From NCBI RefSeq assembly GCF_020532625.1, contig NZ_JAJAUY010000010.1:24005-88004 (forward strand): a stretch of 64,000 bases of DNA, written 5' to 3'. Below are positions 1-11,843 of the stretch, in pieces; the first letter of the stretch is position 1; the number at the start of each line of letters is the position of its first letter. Source of the stretch: Streptomyces antimicrobicus (GTDB lineage Bacteria; Actinomycetota; Actinomycetes; Streptomycetales; Streptomycetaceae). The position numbers and the translations under genes were made by a program. The notes under the pieces are model-generated. The model had not been told where the DNA came from, searched no databases, and saw only the letters and a program-made list of their open reading frames with translations.

Positions 1-756
1 CTGCGGCTTGCGGCCGCCACGGCCGCCACGCTCGCCACCGCGGCCACCACGACCGGCGGGGCGGTCAGCGCCACCACGGGCCGGGCGGTTACCCGCACGG
101 GCCGCAGCGTTCTCGGCGCGGACCTCGGCGATGTTCTTGACGTCGCCCTTGTAGATCCAGACCTTCACGCCGATGCGGCCGAAGGTGGTCTTGGCCTCGA
201 AGAAGCCGTACTCGACGTTCGCGCGCAGCGTGTGCAGCGGCACACGACCCTCGCGGTAGAACTCCGAGCGGGACATCTCGGCGCCGCCGAGACGGCCACC
301 ACACTGGATCTTGATGCCCTTGGCGCCGGCCTTCATGGCGGACTGCATGCTCTTGCGCATGGCCCGACGGAAGGAGACGCGGGAGGAGAGCTGCTCGGCA
401 ACGGCCTGGGCCACGAGCTGAGCGTCGACCTCGGGGTTCTTGACCTCGAGGATGTTCAGCTGGACCTGCTTGCCGGTGAGCTTCTCGAGGTCGCCGCGGA
501 TGCGGTCGGCCTCGGCGCCACGGCGGCCGATGACGATGCCCGGGCGGGCGGTGTGGATGTCCACGCGGACACGGTCACGGGTGCGCTCGATCTCAACCTT
601 CGAGATGCCGGCGCGCTCCATGCCGGACGTCATCATCCGACGGATGGCGACGTCTTCCTTGACGTAGTCCTTGTACAGCTTGTCGGCGTACCAGCGCGAC
701 TTGAAGTCGGTGGTGATGCCGAGCCGGAACCCGTGCGGGTTTACCTTCTGGCCCAT
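1..756 (-). CDS. rpsC: 30S ribosomal protein S3 (C-terminus cut by window edge)
   Basis: S3 sits at the mRNA entry site of the 30S subunit. The N-terminus reads [13 protein letters not shown] and a KH-type loop (GIVIGRRG) follows, both typical of S3. The visible 252 codons reach an Arg/Gly-rich tail ending in KPQ at base 1, and the stop codon lies outside the window. The ATG overlaps the rplV stop (TAATG), so translation is probably coupled. It is the last visible gene of the S10 operon here. Actinomycete S3 usually carries such a basic tail, so little is missing. Confidence 0.97.
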   Translation of the reverse strand, partial: MGQKVNPHGFRLGITTDFKSRWYADKLYKDYVKEDVAIRRMMTSGMERAGISKVEIERTRDRVRVDIHTARPGIVIGRRGAEADRIRGDLEKLTGKQVQLNILEVKNPEVDAQLVAQAVAEQLSSRVSFRRAMRKSMQSAMKAGAKGIKIQCGGRLGGAEMSRSEFYREGRVPLHTLRANVEYGFFEAKTTFGRIGVKVWIYKGDVKNIAEVRAENAAARAGNRPARGGADRPAGRGGRGGERGGRGGRKPQ

Positions 757-1103
757 TACCGGGTTCCTTCCTTGCTGCTGACGACCACGGTGATGTGGGA
801 GGTCCGCTTGCGGATCCGGTAGGCACGGCCCTGGGCGCGCGGACGGAACCGCTTCAGGGTCGGGCCCTCGTCAACAAACGCCTCGCTGATGAAGAGCGAG
901 GAGGCGTCCGTGTGGTTGTAGTTGTGCGCGGCGTTGGCGATGGCGCTGTCGAGCACCTTGCCGACCGGCACAGACGCGGCCTGCGGGGCGAAACGCAGGA
1001 CCGCCTGGGCCTCCGTGGCGTCCATGCCACGGATGAGGTCCACCACACGGCGGGCCTTCATGGGCGTGACGCGGATGTACCGCGCCTGGGCCCTGGCTTC
1101 CAT
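756..1103 (-). CDS. rplV: 50S ribosomal protein L22
   Basis: L22 lines the nascent-peptide exit tunnel. The 115-residue protein starts [16 protein letters not shown] and ends in the conserved tunnel-loop and C-terminal segment [17 protein letters not shown]. An in-frame upstream start ([11 protein letters not shown]) exists, but the family start at MEARAQ is chosen. It lies 43 bp after rpsS and overlaps rpsC by one base. Confidence 0.96.
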   Translation of the reverse strand: MEARAQARYIRVTPMKARRVVDLIRGMDATEAQAVLRFAPQAASVPVGKVLDSAIANAAHNYNHTDASSLFISEAFVDEGPTLKRFRPRAQGRAYRIRKRTSHITVVVSSKEGTR

Positions 1104-1146
1104 GGTTGTCCCTTCGGTGTAAGTCATAGTCGTTCCCACCCCGCGA

Positions 1147-1428
1147 TTAGCGGCGCTTCGACTTCCGGTCGTCCTTGACGTGGCCGCGGAAGGTGCGAGT
1201 CGGCGAGAACTCGCCGAGCTTGTGGCCGACCATGGACTCGGTGACGAACACCGGGACATGGGTCTTGCCGTTGTGCACCGCGATCGTGTGGCCCAGCATG
1301 GCCGGGACGATCATCGAGCGACGGGACCAGGTCTTGATGACGTTCTTGGTGCCGGCTTCGTTCTGGGCGTCCACCTTCTTGATGAGGTGGTCGTCGACGA
1401 AGGGCCCCTTCTTGAGACTGCGCGGCAT
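1147..1428 (-). CDS. rpsS: 30S ribosomal protein S19
   Basis: S19 is a head protein of the 30S subunit, partner of S13. The 93-residue product begins [15 protein letters not shown] and contains [16 protein letters not shown], both hallmark S19 segments, with a basic C-terminus (KDDRKSKRR). Length is normal for the family. It lies 12 bp after rplB in the S10 operon. Confidence 0.98.
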   Translation of the reverse strand: MPRSLKKGPFVDDHLIKKVDAQNEAGTKNVIKTWSRRSMIVPAMLGHTIAVHNGKTHVPVFVTESMVGHKLGEFSPTRTFRGHVKDDRKSKRR

Positions 1429-1440
1429 CTAAACCCGCTC

Positions 1441-2277
1441 CTAGCGCTTCTTGTTCGTCTTGCGGCGGCGGACGATGTACTTGTTCGACGCCTTCTTGGG
1501 CGAACGAGTACGGCCTTCCTTCTGACCCCACGGGGACACCGGGTGGCGACCACCGGAGGTCTTGCCCTCACCACCACCGTGCGGGTGGTCGACCGGGTTC
1601 ATGGCGACACCGCGAACGGTCGGGCGGACGCCCTTCCAGCGCATGCGGCCGGCCTTGCCCCAGTTGATGTTCGACTGCTCGGCGTTGCCGACCTCGCCGA
1701 CGGTGGCGCGGCAGCGCACGTCGACCAGGCGGATCTCACCGGACGGCATACGGAGGTGCGCCATGGCACCTTCCTTCGCCAGCAGCTGCACGGAGGCACC
1801 CGCGGAACGGGCGAACTTGGCGCCACCACCGGGACGGAGCTCGATCGCGTGGATCGTGGTACCGACCGGGATGTTGCGCAGCGCCAGGTTGTTGCCGGGC
1901 TTGATGTCGGCCGTCGGGCCGTTCTCGATCCGGTCGCCCTGGTTCAGGCCGCGCGGAGCGATGATGTAGCGCTTCTCGCCGTCCGCGTAGTGCAGGAGGG
2001 CGATGCGCGCGGTGCGGTTGGGGTCGTACTCGATGTGCGCGACCTTGGCCGGCACGCCGTCCTTGTCGTGACGACGGAAGTCGATGACACGGTAGGCGCG
2101 CTTGTGTCCGCCACCCTGGTGGCGAACGGTCACACGACCGGCGTTGTTACGGCCGCCCTTGCTGTGCAGGGGACGGACCAGCGACTTCTCCGGCGTGGAC
2201 CGCGTGATCTCGACAAAGTCGGCGACGCTGGAGCCACGACGGCCCGGAGTCGTCGGCTTGTACTTGCGGATACCCAT
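1441..2277 (-). CDS. rplB: 50S ribosomal protein L2
   Basis: L2 is a primary 23S rRNA-binding protein needed for subunit association and peptidyl transfer. The 278-residue protein starts [15 protein letters not shown] and carries the near-universal C-terminal motif [13 protein letters not shown], whose His is implicated in peptidyl transferase function. It lies 39 bp downstream of rplW and 12 bp upstream of rpsS. Nothing is unusual. Confidence 0.98.
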   Translation of the reverse strand: MGIRKYKPTTPGRRGSSVADFVEITRSTPEKSLVRPLHSKGGRNNAGRVTVRHQGGGHKRAYRVIDFRRHDKDGVPAKVAHIEYDPNRTARIALLHYADGEKRYIIAPRGLNQGDRIENGPTADIKPGNNLALRNIPVGTTIHAIELRPGGGAKFARSAGASVQLLAKEGAMAHLRMPSGEIRLVDVRCRATVGEVGNAEQSNINWGKAGRMRWKGVRPTVRGVAMNPVDHPHGGGEGKTSGGRHPVSPWGQKEGRTRSPKKASNKYIVRRRKTNKKR

Positions 2278-2316
2278 TTCTCAGTCCTCGTCCGATATTC
2301 GGACCAGGGCGCTCCG

Positions 2317-2637
2317 TTAGGAGGCCTGGCCGAAGATGTCGATACGGTCGCCCTCGGCAAGGGTCACGATGGCGCGCTTGGTGTTGGCGCGCTTACCGAA
2401 ACCGGTGCGGGTGCGCTTGCGCTTGCCCTGGCGGTTGATCGTGTTCACCCCGGCGACCTTGACCGAGAAGACCGCCTCGACGGCCTGCTTGATCTGGGTC
2501 TTGTTGGCGCGGGGGTCGACGATGAACGTGTACTTGTTCTCGTCCAGCAGCGCGTAGCTCTTCTCGGAGACAACCGGGCGGACAAGGATGTCGCGCGGGT
2601 CCGTGAAGGTCTTGCTGGTGATCGTGGCGTCAGACAT
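2317..2637 (-). CDS. rplW: 50S ribosomal protein L23
   Basis: L23 forms part of the exit-tunnel rim where trigger factor and SRP dock. I place the start at [18 protein letters not shown] (106 residues), because its ATG overlaps the rplD stop as ATGA. The frame stays open further upstream but only inside rplD. The core [19 protein letters not shown] and the basic loop [16 protein letters not shown] are typical of L23. Confidence 0.96.
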   Translation of the reverse strand: MSDATITSKTFTDPRDILVRPVVSEKSYALLDENKYTFIVDPRANKTQIKQAVEAVFSVKVAGVNTINRQGKRKRTRTGFGKRANTKRAIVTLAEGDRIDIFGQAS

Positions 2638-3287
2638 CAGCCCTCGTTCCCTTCGGTCTCGGCGGCCTTGGGGCCAGACACGAAGGACTCGAAAGCGGCC
2701 TGGGTGAAGACCACGTCGTCGGAGACGAGCACGTCGTACGTGTTCAGCTGGCCCGGCTCCAGGATGTGCACCTGGGGCAGGTTGCGGGCGGACAGCCACG
2801 CCAGCTCGTCAGAGCGCTCGGCGACCAGGAGCAGGTTCTTGCGCTCCGAGATCTTGCCGAACAGCGTCTTGGCGGCCTTGGTGGAGGCGGCACCCTCGAC
2901 CACGCCGGAGACGACGTGGATGCGGGAGTGACGGGCCCGGTCGGTGAGGGCGCCACGCAGGGCGGCGGCCTTCATCTTCTTGGGGGTCCGCTGCGAGTAG
3001 TCACGCGGCACGGGACCGTGGACGACGCCACCGCCGGCGAACTGCGGAGCGCGGGTCGAACCCTGACGGGCGCGGCCGGTGCCCTTCTGGCGGTACGGCT
3101 TCTTGCCACCACCACGGACCTCGCCACGCGTCTTGACCTTGTGCGTGCCCTGACGGGCGGCGGCCAGCTGCGCGACGACGACCTGGTGGATCAGCGGAAC
3201 GCTGACCTTGGCGTCGAAGATCTCGGCCGGGAGCTCGACGGTCCCGGTCTTGTCGCCGGCAGGCGACAGAATGTCAATGGTGCTCAT
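2637..3287 (-). CDS. rplD: 50S ribosomal protein L4
   Basis: L4 binds 23S rRNA and extends a loop into the exit tunnel. The 216-residue product has the conserved tunnel loop with [16 protein letters not shown] and [14 protein letters not shown]. In several bacteria L4 represses its own operon; no such site could be confirmed here. It starts 5 bp after the rplC stop and overlaps rplW (ATGA). Length is normal. Confidence 0.97.
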   Translation of the reverse strand: MSTIDILSPAGDKTGTVELPAEIFDAKVSVPLIHQVVVAQLAAARQGTHKVKTRGEVRGGGKKPYRQKGTGRARQGSTRAPQFAGGGVVHGPVPRDYSQRTPKKMKAAALRGALTDRARHSRIHVVSGVVEGAASTKAAKTLFGKISERKNLLLVAERSDELAWLSARNLPQVHILEPGQLNTYDVLVSDDVVFTQAAFESFVSGPKAAETEGNEG

Positions 3288-3292
3288 AGTCC

Positions 3293-3937
3293 TCAGGCCC
3301 CCTTGGCCGCGGTGCGGACCAGGACGAGGCCGCCGTTCGGACCAGGAACCGCGCCCTTGATGAGCAGCAGGCCCTTCTCCGCGTCAACGGCGTGAACGGT
3401 CAGGTTCTGGGTGGTGACCCGCTCGTTGCCCATGCGGCCAGCCATGCGGAGGCCCTTGAACACACGGCCCGGGGTGGCGCAGCCACCGATGGAACCGGGA
3501 GAGCGGTGCTTGCGCTGCGTGCCGTGTCCGGCGCCCAGACCACGGAAGTTGTGGCGCTTCATGACACCGGCGAAGCCCTTGCCCTTGCTCTTGCCGGTGA
3601 CGTCGACCTTGACGCCGGCCTCGAACACCTGGGCGGTGATCTCCTGGCCGAGCGTGTACTCGCTGGCGTCGGAGGTGCGGATCTCCACCAGGTGGCGGCG
3701 CGGGGTGACGTCGGCCTTGGCGAAGTGGCCCTTGAGGGGCTTGTTCACCTTGCGCGGGTCGATCTCGCCGAAGGCGATCTGGACCGACTCGTAGCCGTCG
3801 ATGTCATTGGTACGGACCTGGGTGACGACGCAGGGCCCGGCCTTGACGACGGTGACCGGGACGACACGGTTGTTCTCGTCCCAGACCTGGGTCATGCCGA
3901 GCTTCTCGCCCAGGACGCCCTTGATCTGCTTAGCCAT
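3293..3937 (-). CDS. rplC: 50S ribosomal protein L3
   Basis: L3 is an early assembly protein whose central extension reaches toward the peptidyl-transferase centre. The 214-residue protein starts [20 protein letters not shown] and contains the [18 protein letters not shown] segment, which includes the Gln methylated in some bacteria. It lies 14 bp after rpsJ. Confidence 0.98.
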   Translation of the reverse strand: MAKQIKGVLGEKLGMTQVWDENNRVVPVTVVKAGPCVVTQVRTNDIDGYESVQIAFGEIDPRKVNKPLKGHFAKADVTPRRHLVEIRTSDASEYTLGQEITAQVFEAGVKVDVTGKSKGKGFAGVMKRHNFRGLGAGHGTQRKHRSPGSIGGCATPGRVFKGLRMAGRMGNERVTTQNLTVHAVDAEKGLLLIKGAVPGPNGGLVLVRTAAKGA

Positions 3938-3951
3938 CTTCTCCGCGCCTC

Positions 3952-4260
3952 TCAGAGCTTGATCTCGATGTCGACGCCGGCCGGAAGGTCCAGGCGCATC
4001 AGCGAGTCAACGGTCTTGGGCGTCGGGTCGAGGATGTCGATCAGGCGCTTGTGCGTGCGCATCTCGAAGTGCTCGCGCGAGTCCTTGTACTTGTGCGGCG
4101 ACTTGATGACGCAGTACACGTTCTTCTCAGTGGGCAGCGGCACCGGGCCCGCGACCGACGCACCAGTGCGGGTCACCGTCTCGACGATCTTCTTCGCCGA
4201 GGAGTCGATGACCTCGTGGTCGTAGGCCTTGAGCCGGATGCGGATCTTCTGTCCCGCCAT
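3952..4260 (-). CDS. rpsJ: 30S ribosomal protein S10 (NusE)
   Basis: S10 is a 30S head protein and, as NusE, links NusG to the ribosome and to antitermination complexes. The 102 residues start [19 protein letters not shown] and end [11 protein letters not shown], as in other actinomycetes. It is the first gene of the S10 operon. Upstream lies a leader of roughly 390 nt with a good promoter and a 26-nt element shared with the rpsL leader. Confidence 0.98.
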   Translation of the reverse strand: MAGQKIRIRLKAYDHEVIDSSAKKIVETVTRTGASVAGPVPLPTEKNVYCVIKSPHKYKDSREHFEMRTHKRLIDILDPTPKTVDSLMRLDLPAGVDIEIKL

Positions 4261-4331
4261 GGCTACTCAGTAGTCCTTTGTCTAGTGAAACGCTCTGGAA
4301 CTCGGTCGGCTGCGCTTCCGCGCCGCCTCCC

Positions 4332-4357
4332 TCCGACCCACGCGGTCGGGCGTGTCG
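4332..4357 (-). promoter_or_regulatory. 26-nt leader element shared with the str operon
   Basis: This sequence is identical to 10533-10558 in the rpsL leader, in the same orientation, and ends 71 nt upstream of the rpsJ ATG. In the transcript it reads CACGC, CCGACC, GCGTG, GGTCGG consecutively. CCGACC pairs with GGTCGG, and CACGC pairs with GCGTG, so two overlapping hairpins compete. It may be an RNA regulatory element or a shared protein-binding site. Confidence 0.6.
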
Positions 4358-4653
4358 CACTCCCGCTCAGAAAATTCCCATACGGAAACTCCCTGCATCA
4401 GGGGTTGCGGCCCGCCAGGGCCACGCTTCGGGGGAGAGACACCCACCGAGTGCCTGGTCGGCACCCCGCCCACGCTTCCCGGAAGATTCCCGTACGTCCG
4501 CCCCAGTGCTGCCCCGAGGGGCAGGTAAAGGCGACGAGTACTGTGGGACTCGCTTCCGGTCCTCCCGGCGGGAGGCGCGCAGCATCGGCACTCAACCGAG
4601 CAACCCCGACAGTCTGCCATACGAGACATGTAGTGCGCCAATCGGGGCCGAAG

Positions 4654-4681
4654 AGAATACCCCGCGCGGTGATGAGGTCAA
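4654..4681 (-). promoter_or_regulatory. Predicted S10 operon promoter
   Basis: On the minus strand there is a -35 TTGACC (4676-4681), a 16-bp spacer and a -10 TATTCT (4654-4659), a good match to the housekeeping sigma (HrdB) consensus. Transcription would start near 4647, giving a leader of about 390 nt before rpsJ. No start site is mapped. Confidence 0.6.
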
Positions 4682-4748
4682 ACCACGGCGCGCGGGTCGC
4701 CCCCCAGGGGCCGGCGGTCCGGCGGCCCCTGGAGGACCGGGGGCACCC

Positions 4749-5957
4749 CTAGGTGCGGCTCACCACGCCGCAGCCGTCCATCCCGTTCCGGTCCAGCGTC
4801 CTGCTGCGGTCGTACGGGTCGACCGGCGGGCCGGAGGGCGTCGGGCCGCCGGTGGGCGCCGCACCCCGCCGCAGCGGCGGGTGCAGGAACCCGTCGGAGG
4901 TGTCGCAGGAGCCGTTGGCGTGCTCGTACTGGACGCTCCCCACCCAGAGCTTGCCGGCCGTGCCCTCCCACTTGCGGCTGTCGGCGACGGTGAAGGTGAT
5001 CTGCCGCCGCACGACCGTCCGCTCCACCGCGGTGCCGCCCGGCTCGACCACGGGGTACACGAACGTGTAGTCCGCCACCACCTGGGCCTGGCCGTGGGTC
5101 TCCCCGGGCCTCAGCTCTATGTGCCCGCGCACCTTCACCACCGGGCCGGCCGGCTGCGCCTCGGTGGGCTTGAACCGGGTGAACAGCGTCAGCGCGTTGT
5201 CGGTGGCCGTCGGCTGCTCCAGCCCCTTCTCGACCTCGCTCTTGAACTCCTTGTTCAGCGGGTCCAGCAGCGCCAGCGCGGCCCCGGGCCGCTCACCGCG
5301 CAGCGTGGCGGGGTCCAGGTTGGCCGCGACGAGGAACTCCTTGACCCGGGCCAGCTGGGCGGCGATCGCCTCCTGGGAGACCCCGCCCACGGCCTTGGCC
5401 TCGGGCAGCTCGATCCCGGCGGCCCCGTCGGCCCACTGGAGGGCCGGGGAGCCGCGGAAGGGGTCCGACGGGGTGCCCCGGTCCGGCGCGGTCTGCTCGG
5501 GCGCCCGGCTGGGCCGTGCGGTCTCGGCGGGCAGCGGCGTACGGTCTCCCCCGCCCTTGCCCACCAGTCGGTCGATCAGCAGCTCCGGCCGCAGGGCGAT
5601 CAGCGCCAGCCCGGCGATCAGCAGCAGGATCAGGACGGTGCGGACCGGACCGGGCCTGCGCCGGCCCTCCAGCTCCTGCCAGGCCGGCCCGGTGCGCCAC
5701 CCCTCGGGCTCGCTCCGTACGGCCTTCGGCGTGCGCCGCCACCGGCCGCGGCGTGCGGCGCGGGCGCGCTCCTCGTCCTCGCGCCGCAGCCGCTCGGTCA
5801 CCATCCGCGCCCGCGCCGACGGCTCCTTGGGCGCGCTCCCCTGCTCCGACTCGGCCCGCGCCACGAACGCGGCCCACTCCTCGTCGCTCACGGACGGCCG
5901 CCCGTCGTTCGTTCCCACCGCTGTGCGTCCCCACCCTTGTCTGTCATGGTCATGCAT
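4749..5957 (-). CDS. Conserved membrane-anchored protein, function unknown
   Basis: I do not recognise a family with a known function. The start at MHDHDRQGW gives about 402 residues; a later GTG ([15 protein letters not shown]) is an alternative. The first ~85 residues are charged and end in an Arg-rich stretch. One membrane segment follows ([17 protein letters not shown]), then a Pro-rich linker and a ~200-residue domain presumed extracytoplasmic, with beta-like stretches ([26 protein letters not shown]) and a C-terminal region with two Cys ([22 protein letters not shown]). The topology is type II-like. It lies between the tuf terminator and the S10 promoter, so it is probably transcribed alone. 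Confidence 0.8.
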   Translation of the reverse strand: MHDHDRQGWGRTAVGTNDGRPSVSDEEWAAFVARAESEQGSAPKEPSARARMVTERLRREDEERARAARRGRWRRTPKAVRSEPEGWRTGPAWQELEGRRRPGPVRTVLILLLIAGLALIALRPELLIDRLVGKGGGDRTPLPAETARPSRAPEQTAPDRGTPSDPFRGSPALQWADGAAGIELPEAKAVGGVSQEAIAAQLARVKEFLVAANLDPATLRGERPGAALALLDPLNKEFKSEVEKGLEQPTATDNALTLFTRFKPTEAQPAGPVVKVRGHIELRPGETHGQAQVVADYTFVYPVVEPGGTAVERTVVRRQITFTVADSRKWEGTAGKLWVGSVQYEHANGSCDTSDGFLHPPLRRGAAPTGGPTPSGPPVDPYDRSRTLDRNGMDGCGVVSRT

Positions 5958-6041
5958 CGCGGAGCATCTCACGCCGTGACCGAGGGGCCCTCCCCCGCCC
6001 CGGTGGCCGCCCCCCGCCCCGGTGCCGGCCCCGGCAACGCG

Positions 6042-6085
6042 AAGGGGCCCCGTCCCGCCGCCGAAGCGGTGGGACGGGGCCCCTT
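6042..6085 (-). terminator. tuf / str operon terminator
   Basis: A perfect 15-bp stem (6042-6056 with 6071-6085) is extended by an inner stem around a GAAG-containing loop. It lies 45 bp past the tuf stop. It lacks a long U-tract, as is common in Streptomyces. Confidence 0.85.
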
Positions 6086-6130
6086 CAGGAGCTCTGGAGA
6101 GCTACCAGGTCAGACCTGCAAGCAAGGAAC

Positions 6131-7324
<1,194 letters not shown>

Positions 7325-7401
7325 TGGGGTCCTCCTGTGGAGTGGTTCTGTACGCCTTACTCATCGGCGCCAGGTGATCTTTGCTGGAATGCCGGCCCTC
7401 C

Positions 7402-7432
7402 GGGGCAACGAAAGTGTTGCTCCCGTTGCCCC
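7402..7432 (-). other. Hairpin in the fusA-tuf gap
   Basis: GGGGCAAC (7402-7409) pairs perfectly with GTTGCCCC (7425-7432) around a 15-nt loop. It lies in the 149-bp spacer upstream of tuf and may be a processing or attenuation structure. There is no U-tract, so full termination is unlikely. Confidence 0.45.
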
Positions 7433-7473
7433 AGAGGCTCCGGTGACAAGCCTAAAGCGTGTACTCGGGAGAG

Positions 7474-9600
<2,127 letters not shown>

Positions 9601-9639
9601 GTCGGCTCAGTCTTCTCTCGGTCTCGATGGGGGTTGCGA

Positions 9640-10110
9640 CTACCAGCGGTAGTGCGCGAAGGCCTTGTTGGACTCGGCCATCTTGTGCGTGTCCTCACGC
9701 TTCTTGACCGAAGCGCCGAGGCCGTTCGAGGCGTCCAGCAGCTCGTTCATGAGGCGCTCGGTCATGGTCTTCTCGCGGCGGGCGCGGGAGTACCCGACCA
9801 GCCAGCGCAGCGCGAGGGTGGACTGACGGCCGGGCTTGACCTCGACCGGGACCTGGTAGGTCGCGCCACCGACACGGCGGGACTTGACCTCGAGGGACGG
9901 CTTGACGTTCTCCAGCGCGCGCTTCAGCGTGATGACCGGGTCGTTGCCGGTCTTCTCGCGGAGGCCTTCCATGGCGCCGTAGACGATGCGCTCGGCGGTG
10001 GAGCGCTTGCCGTTCAGGAGGATCTTGTTGATGAGCGAGGTCACCAGAGGAGAACCGTAGACCGGGTCGATGATGACCGGGCGCTTCGGGGCGGGGCCCT
10101 TACGAGGCAT
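9640..10110 (-). CDS. rpsG: 30S ribosomal protein S7
   Basis: S7 nucleates assembly of the 30S head and lines the E site. The 156 residues start [21 protein letters not shown] and end with [14 protein letters not shown], the usual C-terminus. Only 2 bp separate it from the rpsL stop, which implies translational coupling. In other bacteria S7 represses the str operon; I could not identify such a site here. Confidence 0.98.
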   Translation of the reverse strand: MPRKGPAPKRPVIIDPVYGSPLVTSLINKILLNGKRSTAERIVYGAMEGLREKTGNDPVITLKRALENVKPSLEVKSRRVGGATYQVPVEVKPGRQSTLALRWLVGYSRARREKTMTERLMNELLDASNGLGASVKKREDTHKMAESNKAFAHYRW

Positions 10111-10112
10111 TC

Positions 10113-10484
10113 TTACTTCTCCTTCTTGGCGCCGTAGCGGCTGCGGGCCTGCTTGCGGTTCTTGACAGCCTGCGTGTCAAGCGCACCGCGGATGATCTTG
10201 TAACGAACACCCGGCAGGTCCTTCACACGGCCACCTCGCACGAGCACGATGGAGTGCTCCTGCAGGTTGTGCCCCTCACCCGGGATGTAGGCCGTGACCT
10301 CGATGCCCGAGGTCAGACGCACACGCGCGACCTTACGGAGGGCCGAGTTCGGCTTCTTCGGGGTGGTGGTGAACACACGCGTGCAGACACCACGACGCTG
10401 AGGGGAAGAGTTCAGCGCGGGCGTCTTCGTCTTCTCGACCTTGTCCTGCCGGCCCTTTCGGACCAGCTGCTGGATCGTAGGCAC
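10113..10484 (-). CDS. rpsL: 30S ribosomal protein S12
   Basis: S12 sits at the decoding centre. The start is GTG at 10484 ([15 protein letters not shown], 123 residues), preceded by GGAGAAGTA, although the frame stays open upstream. Lys43 (TTTPKKPNS) and Lys88 (GGRVKDLPG), the usual sites of streptomycin-resistance mutations, are both wild type. It is the first gene of the str operon. Confidence 0.98.
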   Translation of the reverse strand: MPTIQQLVRKGRQDKVEKTKTPALNSSPQRRGVCTRVFTTTPKKPNSALRKVARVRLTSGIEVTAYIPGEGHNLQEHSIVLVRGGRVKDLPGVRYKIIRGALDTQAVKNRKQARSRYGAKKEK

Positions 10485-10532
10485 TACTTCTCCGGTTTCT
10501 GTGTGCCGTTCAGTAAAGCTAACCTGGAACTT

Positions 10533-10558
10533 TTCCGACCCACGCGGTCGGGCGTGTC
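10533..10558 (-). promoter_or_regulatory. 26-nt leader element shared with the S10 operon
   Basis: Identical to 4332-4357 and in the same orientation, this copy ends 48 nt upstream of the rpsL GTG, inside the predicted leader. It has the same two competing hairpins (CCGACC/GGTCGG and CACGC/GCGTG). Directly upstream is another inverted repeat, TTCCGC..GCGGAA. Confidence 0.6.
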
Positions 10559-10672
10559 GGACCCGGACACTTCCGCGAAGTGCGGAAACGTACAAGGATC
10601 GCGGTGGCTGATACGGTCACGGGCGGTTCATGGACACGCTCGTGACGGGGCACACCCCAGGCACAAGGTCTG

Positions 10673-10701
10673 AGCGTACCTACCGCACTCACTCCGGTCA
10701 A
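10673..10701 (-). promoter_or_regulatory. Predicted str operon promoter
   Basis: On the minus strand, -35 TTGACC (10696-10701), a 17-bp spacer and -10 TACGCT (10673-10678) fit the housekeeping consensus. The -35 overlaps the stop codon of the upstream RmlB-like gene. Transcription would begin near 10666, giving a leader of about 180 nt. Confidence 0.6.
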
Positions 10702-11738
10702 AACAAAAGCCGCGCCGCCGGGCGGCCCGACGGGGCCCGCAAAGGCCCAGCACAGGCCTCGCCGGAGGCCCTCAGCAGCGGCCTCCACCAGTCCGGGTTG
10801 TCCCGGTACCAGCGGACGGTGCGGGCCAGTCCGGTGGCCAGGTCGTGGCGCGGTGCGTAGCCGAGTTCGGCGCGGGCCTTGCCCCAGTCGACGCTGTAGC
10901 GCACGTCGTGGCCCTTGCGGTCCTCGACCAGGCGGACGGAGTCCCAGCTCGCGCCGCAGGCGTCGAGCAGCAGGGCGGTGAGCTCGCGGTTGGTGAGCTC
11001 GGTGCCGCCGCCGATGTTGTAGACCTCGCCCGGGCGGCCCTTGGTCCGTACGAGCTCGATGCCGCGGCAGTGGTCCTCGACGTGCAGCCAGTCGCGGACG
11101 TGCCGGCCGTCGCCGTACAGGGGGACGGTCAGCCCGTCGATCAGCCGGGTGACGAACAGCGGGACGATCTTCTCGGGGTACTGCATCGGGCCGTAGTTGT
11201 TGGAGCAGCGGGTGACGCGCACGTCCAGGCCGTGCGTGCGGTGGCAGGCCAGCGCCAGCAGGTCGGACGACGCCTTGGAGGCGGCGTACGGGGAACTGGG
11301 CCGCAGCGGGTCGGTCTCCGGCCAGGAGCCGTGCTCGACGGAGCCGTACACCTCGTCGGTGGAGACGTGCACGAACGTACGGACGCCGTGGCGCACGGCG
11401 GCGTCCAGCAGCGCCTGGGTACCGAGCACGTTGGTGCGGACGAAGGCGCCGCCGTCCTCGATGGAGCGGTCCACGTGCGACTCGGCGGCGAGGTGGACCA
11501 CGGTGTCCACACCGGGGAGGAGCGCGTCGAGCAGGGCGTGGTCGGTGATGTCGCCGCGGCGGAAGCGCAGGCGCGGATGATCGGCCAGGTCCGCGAGATT
11601 GGCGCGGTTGCCGGCGTACGTCAGCTTGTCGAGCACCGTGACGGTCAGGTCCGCGCGGGAGTCGGCGCCGGTCAGCAGCATGCGGGTGTAGTGCGAGCCG
11701 ACGAAGCCGGCTCCCCCGGTCACGAGGACGTGCGGCAC
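10698..11738 (-). CDS. dTDP-glucose 4,6-dehydratase (RmlB-like)
   Basis: This extended short-chain dehydrogenase would convert dTDP-glucose to dTDP-4-keto-6-deoxyglucose. It has the NAD-binding GGAGFVGS at the N-terminus, STDEVYG and the catalytic YAASK. The family segments SNNYGPMQYPEKIVP and GDGRHVRDWLHVEDH follow. I prefer the GTG at 11738 (MPHVLVTGGAG, 346 residues); an ATG at 11777 would add 13 residues. The last ~25 residues are a non-conserved extension. No rmlA, rmlC, rmlD or glycosyltransferase lies nearby. The gene is divergent from the YfhO-like gene, which suggests a shared cell-surface glycan role by inference only. Confidence 0.9.
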   Translation of the reverse strand: MPHVLVTGGAGFVGSHYTRMLLTGADSRADLTVTVLDKLTYAGNRANLADLADHPRLRFRRGDITDHALLDALLPGVDTVVHLAAESHVDRSIEDGGAFVRTNVLGTQALLDAAVRHGVRTFVHVSTDEVYGSVEHGSWPETDPLRPSSPYAASKASSDLLALACHRTHGLDVRVTRCSNNYGPMQYPEKIVPLFVTRLIDGLTVPLYGDGRHVRDWLHVEDHCRGIELVRTKGRPGEVYNIGGGTELTNRELTALLLDACGASWDSVRLVEDRKGHDVRYSVDWGKARAELGYAPRHDLATGLARTVRWYRDNPDWWRPLLRASGEACAGPLRAPSGRPAARLLF

Positions 11739-11843
11739 GGTCGGGCCTGCCTTTCCCTTGCTGAGCGGCCGGTCCATCCCGGCGAACTACACTTCCGGAG
11801 CGATCCCGCCCGAAGCGACCGAGCACGATCACAGGAGCAGCCA

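Larger units (their letters stand above)
4261..4748. other. Long S10 leader and promoter region without a gene
   Basis: These 488 bp between rpsJ and the 4749-5957 gene hold the predicted S10 promoter, the shared 26-nt element and several GC-rich inverted repeats. No reading frame here has convincing codon bias. Frames that cross the region are very Arg- or Pro-rich and lack start signals. Confidence 0.7.

Noticed and set aside
4127..4360. Possible leader peptide containing RHARPRGSE in the S10 leader, with the same peptide in the rpsL leader
   Set aside because: The shared peptide comes only from the shared 26-nt DNA element. The frames are not in equivalent positions relative to the start codons, and neither has a proper ribosome-binding site.
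10113..10484. Streptomycin-resistance allele of rpsL
   Set aside because: Lys43 and Lys88, the usual mutated sites, are wild type.
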